Shown one piece after another: positions 61,593 to 64,000 of a DNA stretch of 64,000 nucleotides. The DNA is from Lycocorax pyrrhopterus obiensis (lineage: Eukaryota; Chordata; Aves; Passeriformes; Paradisaeidae): assembly GCA_014706295.1 (NCBI GenBank), contig JACSVZ010000008.1:14410159-14474158 (forward strand), written 5' to 3'. The notes beneath the pieces were generated by a model, which saw only the letters and a list, made by a program, of their open reading frames with translations, did no database searches and was not told the origin of the DNA. The stretch's first letter is position 1; every line of letters begins with the position of its first letter. The position numbers were made by a program, and so were the translations under genes.

Positions 61593-64000
61593 GCTTGGCT
61601 GTGGCCGTGACCAAACTGTTGTGGCCCTTCAGGAATGTGCTGCTTCACAAAGCGAAGGCCAGGATTCCTGTCGGACACACAGGTGCCCAGTGCCATTTGA
61701 GAAGGCCATAAGGCATCCAGGACATCTGCACAGGAATAGCAGAGATGACGCAGGACCTAAAGTAGACTGACACTCCATCAGGGTAGCAAATGGATGCCAG
61801 GCAGACATCTGCAATAGCTAAAACAACACCAAATGCCAACGATGAAGCCACCAACTTCTCTCCGTACTATCCAGCTTCCCTGTTTTCTACTACTATTGCG
61901 GGCACTCAAAAGGATTGGCCACATCAATCCTCTGTGTTGATCACACACTTCACATACTTTTGCTCTTGCTTACATTAGCCTAACAGATCATGATCCCCTG
62001 TGCGATCTTCAATTCAAGTCACAGCACGGTATCTTTCATTTCATTTTTCCTGCTTGTTCTACTTATTTCATATCCTGCACCCAAGTAACATTTTTTTTTG
62101 TTACTTTTCATAGTAACTTAATGGCTAATTTCGTACATACCTTTCTGCATTCAGTAACCTCTAGGTTTTCAGTGCTTTGCACTTGCTTAGTTTCCTAAGA
62201 ACTGTAAAGAAAAAATATTGATTGGTTTTGCCTCAGGCTTTAGTAGACAAACTTACCTAGACTGCAAGGCCAGAGTCTGAGTACATGTCTCTATTTAAAC
62301 CATGGGAACATTCAGCATTTAAGAGGTTCAAAATAACCGGGCCAAACACTCTTACTATCTATCTAACACTGCCAGTTTCCTGGCTGCTGCCAAGGCTGAT
62401 GCCATAGGCCTATCCTGTTGCATATTTTCAGAAACATAAATCTTATGAAGACGTATTTAAAGGTACCACATTTTTCAAATGCTTAAATGAAGAGTATCAG
62501 GAGCCTCTCACTTGGTCCCAGCTAGTGAGTTATTGCACATTTAAAAATTTGTACCTTCAGTTTTCTGATCACTGTTCTTGTCTGTGCATCTTTCAAAAAC
62601 TGGGTTATTAATCTACTGTGCCATAAAGTTTCTTTCATTAGAAATTAACAAGTCTGTTCTGACCTTTTCCTAGGTCTGGGCTGGAATTCCATGAGGCGTT
62701 TCTTGTCAATCACTATATTCTTTGCACAGCTTGCACTGTTCCATGTGTGCTTTCAACTGGGTATTCATGCCTGGCCTGTAGATACATTTCCTGGCTCATC
62801 TCAGGCATGTCTCTATCCCCAGGTGTGAAATATGTATCCACTGCATGATGTCAGCTCTTAAATCTCCTGGGATTACTGTTCAGCTCCATTTAAAACAAAA
62901 TCCATGCAGTTCTTCATTCACTTCCTGGGGGTGGGCACAACAGTCTGTGGCACTTACTGCTTTCTCTTGGCTGACCATGGATTACACATCGCTTTCCTGC
63001 CTGTCACACGCCATGCTGTTTTGTAAGACTGCCTTGAATGAAAGCATTTGAAGAAGCAGAGTCAGTAGAAGATTTTCACCTCATTGTTTCCCCTCTCTGG
63101 ACATACCAGAACCATCAGTAAGCACTGCAGTCTGCATCTTTACACCCAGAGCTGTTTCTGCTCCCCTTTCTCAGGCATCCCCACACCAGTGCTTTAGGTG
63201 CATATAATGCTTTAGGGAGTTGTGCTCCACTTTCAATTTTCTTCTCTCGATGCCTTTCCCTTCTAATATTTGAGTATTCTCACAAGATTCCATATCAATC
63301 ATTTTCAGCAGTCAAGAGAAGTCCAGTGTGATAGATCCGTAGTTGAGCTCACTTTCAGTCTGCCTTCATTCACCCTAATGTTTTGTCTCCAGCACCCACT
63401 GCGAAAAGTTATCACAGATAAATATCATGCTTTTTTTTTGCCTATTATTTTACATTTCTTTCCTGGAATAAAGATACCTTAAGCTACAACACTGGCAACT
63501 AGAGGCACAGTATCCAGTTAATATCAAATATCTTTGAATTGGAGCTGACACTGATAATCATATGTGCTCATCAATACCTGCTAGAAGGTGTGGCAAAGGT
63601 TGTCAGGAAGCTGAATAGCTCTTCTTCTTCGGTGTGCAAGTTATTGACTCCCTGATTTCCTTCTTAATTCTTTAATCACCTACCCCATCATGATAGGATA
63701 TATCCACACAGAAAATAATCCACGTAAAAAGGACACAGATGGGAGTGGACAGAATGGAGGCATACACCTGGCCCAAACCAGGTAATTACTCCTACTTTGC
63801 CAATTAAAATCACATTGCCATCTTTGCTGGTTTAACAGTAAGCATCTATTTTACATTCAGCTCTTTGTTTCAGAGCAGATGTGTTCATTCTTATTTTTTA
63901 AACTATGTCACCTTTCCCTCAACGTGGGCTTAGGTTAATAAACTGTACATCAAGCACCGCTTAAAAGCTGGCTTCGCAGGATGATAACTGATGAGGGAAT
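61593..64000. other. non-coding DNA
   Basis: No further supported gene or repeat. T-runs lie at about 62091-62099 and 63431-63439. Short ORFs appear incidental. Confidence 0.5.

Noticed and set aside
61321..61770. 149-codon plus-strand ORF
   Set aside because: It begins at a TTG and not an ATG, no domain is recognised, and open frames coexist on the opposite strand, so composition is the likely cause.
1..64000. Prokaryotic systems such as CRISPR arrays, operons, phage or defence islands
   Set aside because: No direct-repeat arrays, no adjacent long ORFs with ribosome sites, and clear vertebrate LINE/SINE fossils are present.
1..64000. tRNA, rRNA or microRNA genes
   Set aside because: No A/B-box cloverleaf, rRNA word or long imperfect hairpin was recognised by eye. 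A tRNAscan/Infernal run would be decisive.

Overview
The window reads as nuclear DNA from a bird, or less likely a closely related sauropsid. There is no operon-like packing of long ORFs, no ribosome-binding-site logic, no CRISPR array and no convincing tRNA or rRNA gene. The sequence is AT-rich, homopolymer-rich and CpG-poor. The best diagnostic is a truncated CR1 LINE 3' end at 25121-25296, which follows the avian CR1 consensus closely on the minus strand. A second fragment at about 41300-41520 is CR1/L3-like and still reads as a piece of reverse transcriptase. Very old MIR-type SINE remains survive at 38151-38329 and about 55350-55478. A decayed element at about 46545-46870 resembles a GC-rich avian interspersed repeat. 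Recent repeats are scarce.

No complete, recognisable protein-coding gene is visible. The long ORFs on both strands (up to about 160 codons) look like chance open frames, concentrated in the more GC-rich patches. What can be supported is a set of short segments bounded by good splice signals. On the plus strand these lie at 1710-1785, 8471-8482 (12 nt), 24608-24717, 36506-36555 with 36659-36708, and 52489-52548. On the minus strand they lie at 61555-61592 spliced to 60256-60520 (a coherent two-exon, 100-codon model), 49239-49348, 40864-41010 (terminal-exon-like), 39655-39712 and 10861-10883. All are low-confidence single-sequence predictions. They could be exons of long-intron genes, lncRNA exons or chance.

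The strongest biological theme is regulation. Several 200-450 bp blocks (about 6131-6430, 12745-12960, 17640-18010, 20460-20660, 34500-34985, 50760-51060, 51380-51740, 60745-60945) differ in texture from the surrounding AT-rich DNA. They have higher complexity, dense homeodomain-type TAAT cores, TGACAG MEIS/TGIF-type sites and PBX/HOX-type TGATNNAT sites, as in vertebrate conserved non-coding elements near developmental genes. The clearest is 34500-34985: it holds six TGACAG hexamers within 306 bp plus a TGATAAAT site, and it is flanked on both sides by long pyrimidine-rich tracts. The window is best described as a gene-poor regulatory domain or a set of very long introns. I did not find an obviously new molecular system. 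The MEIS-type cluster and the minus-strand two-exon model near 60.3-61.6 kb are the items most worth checking.
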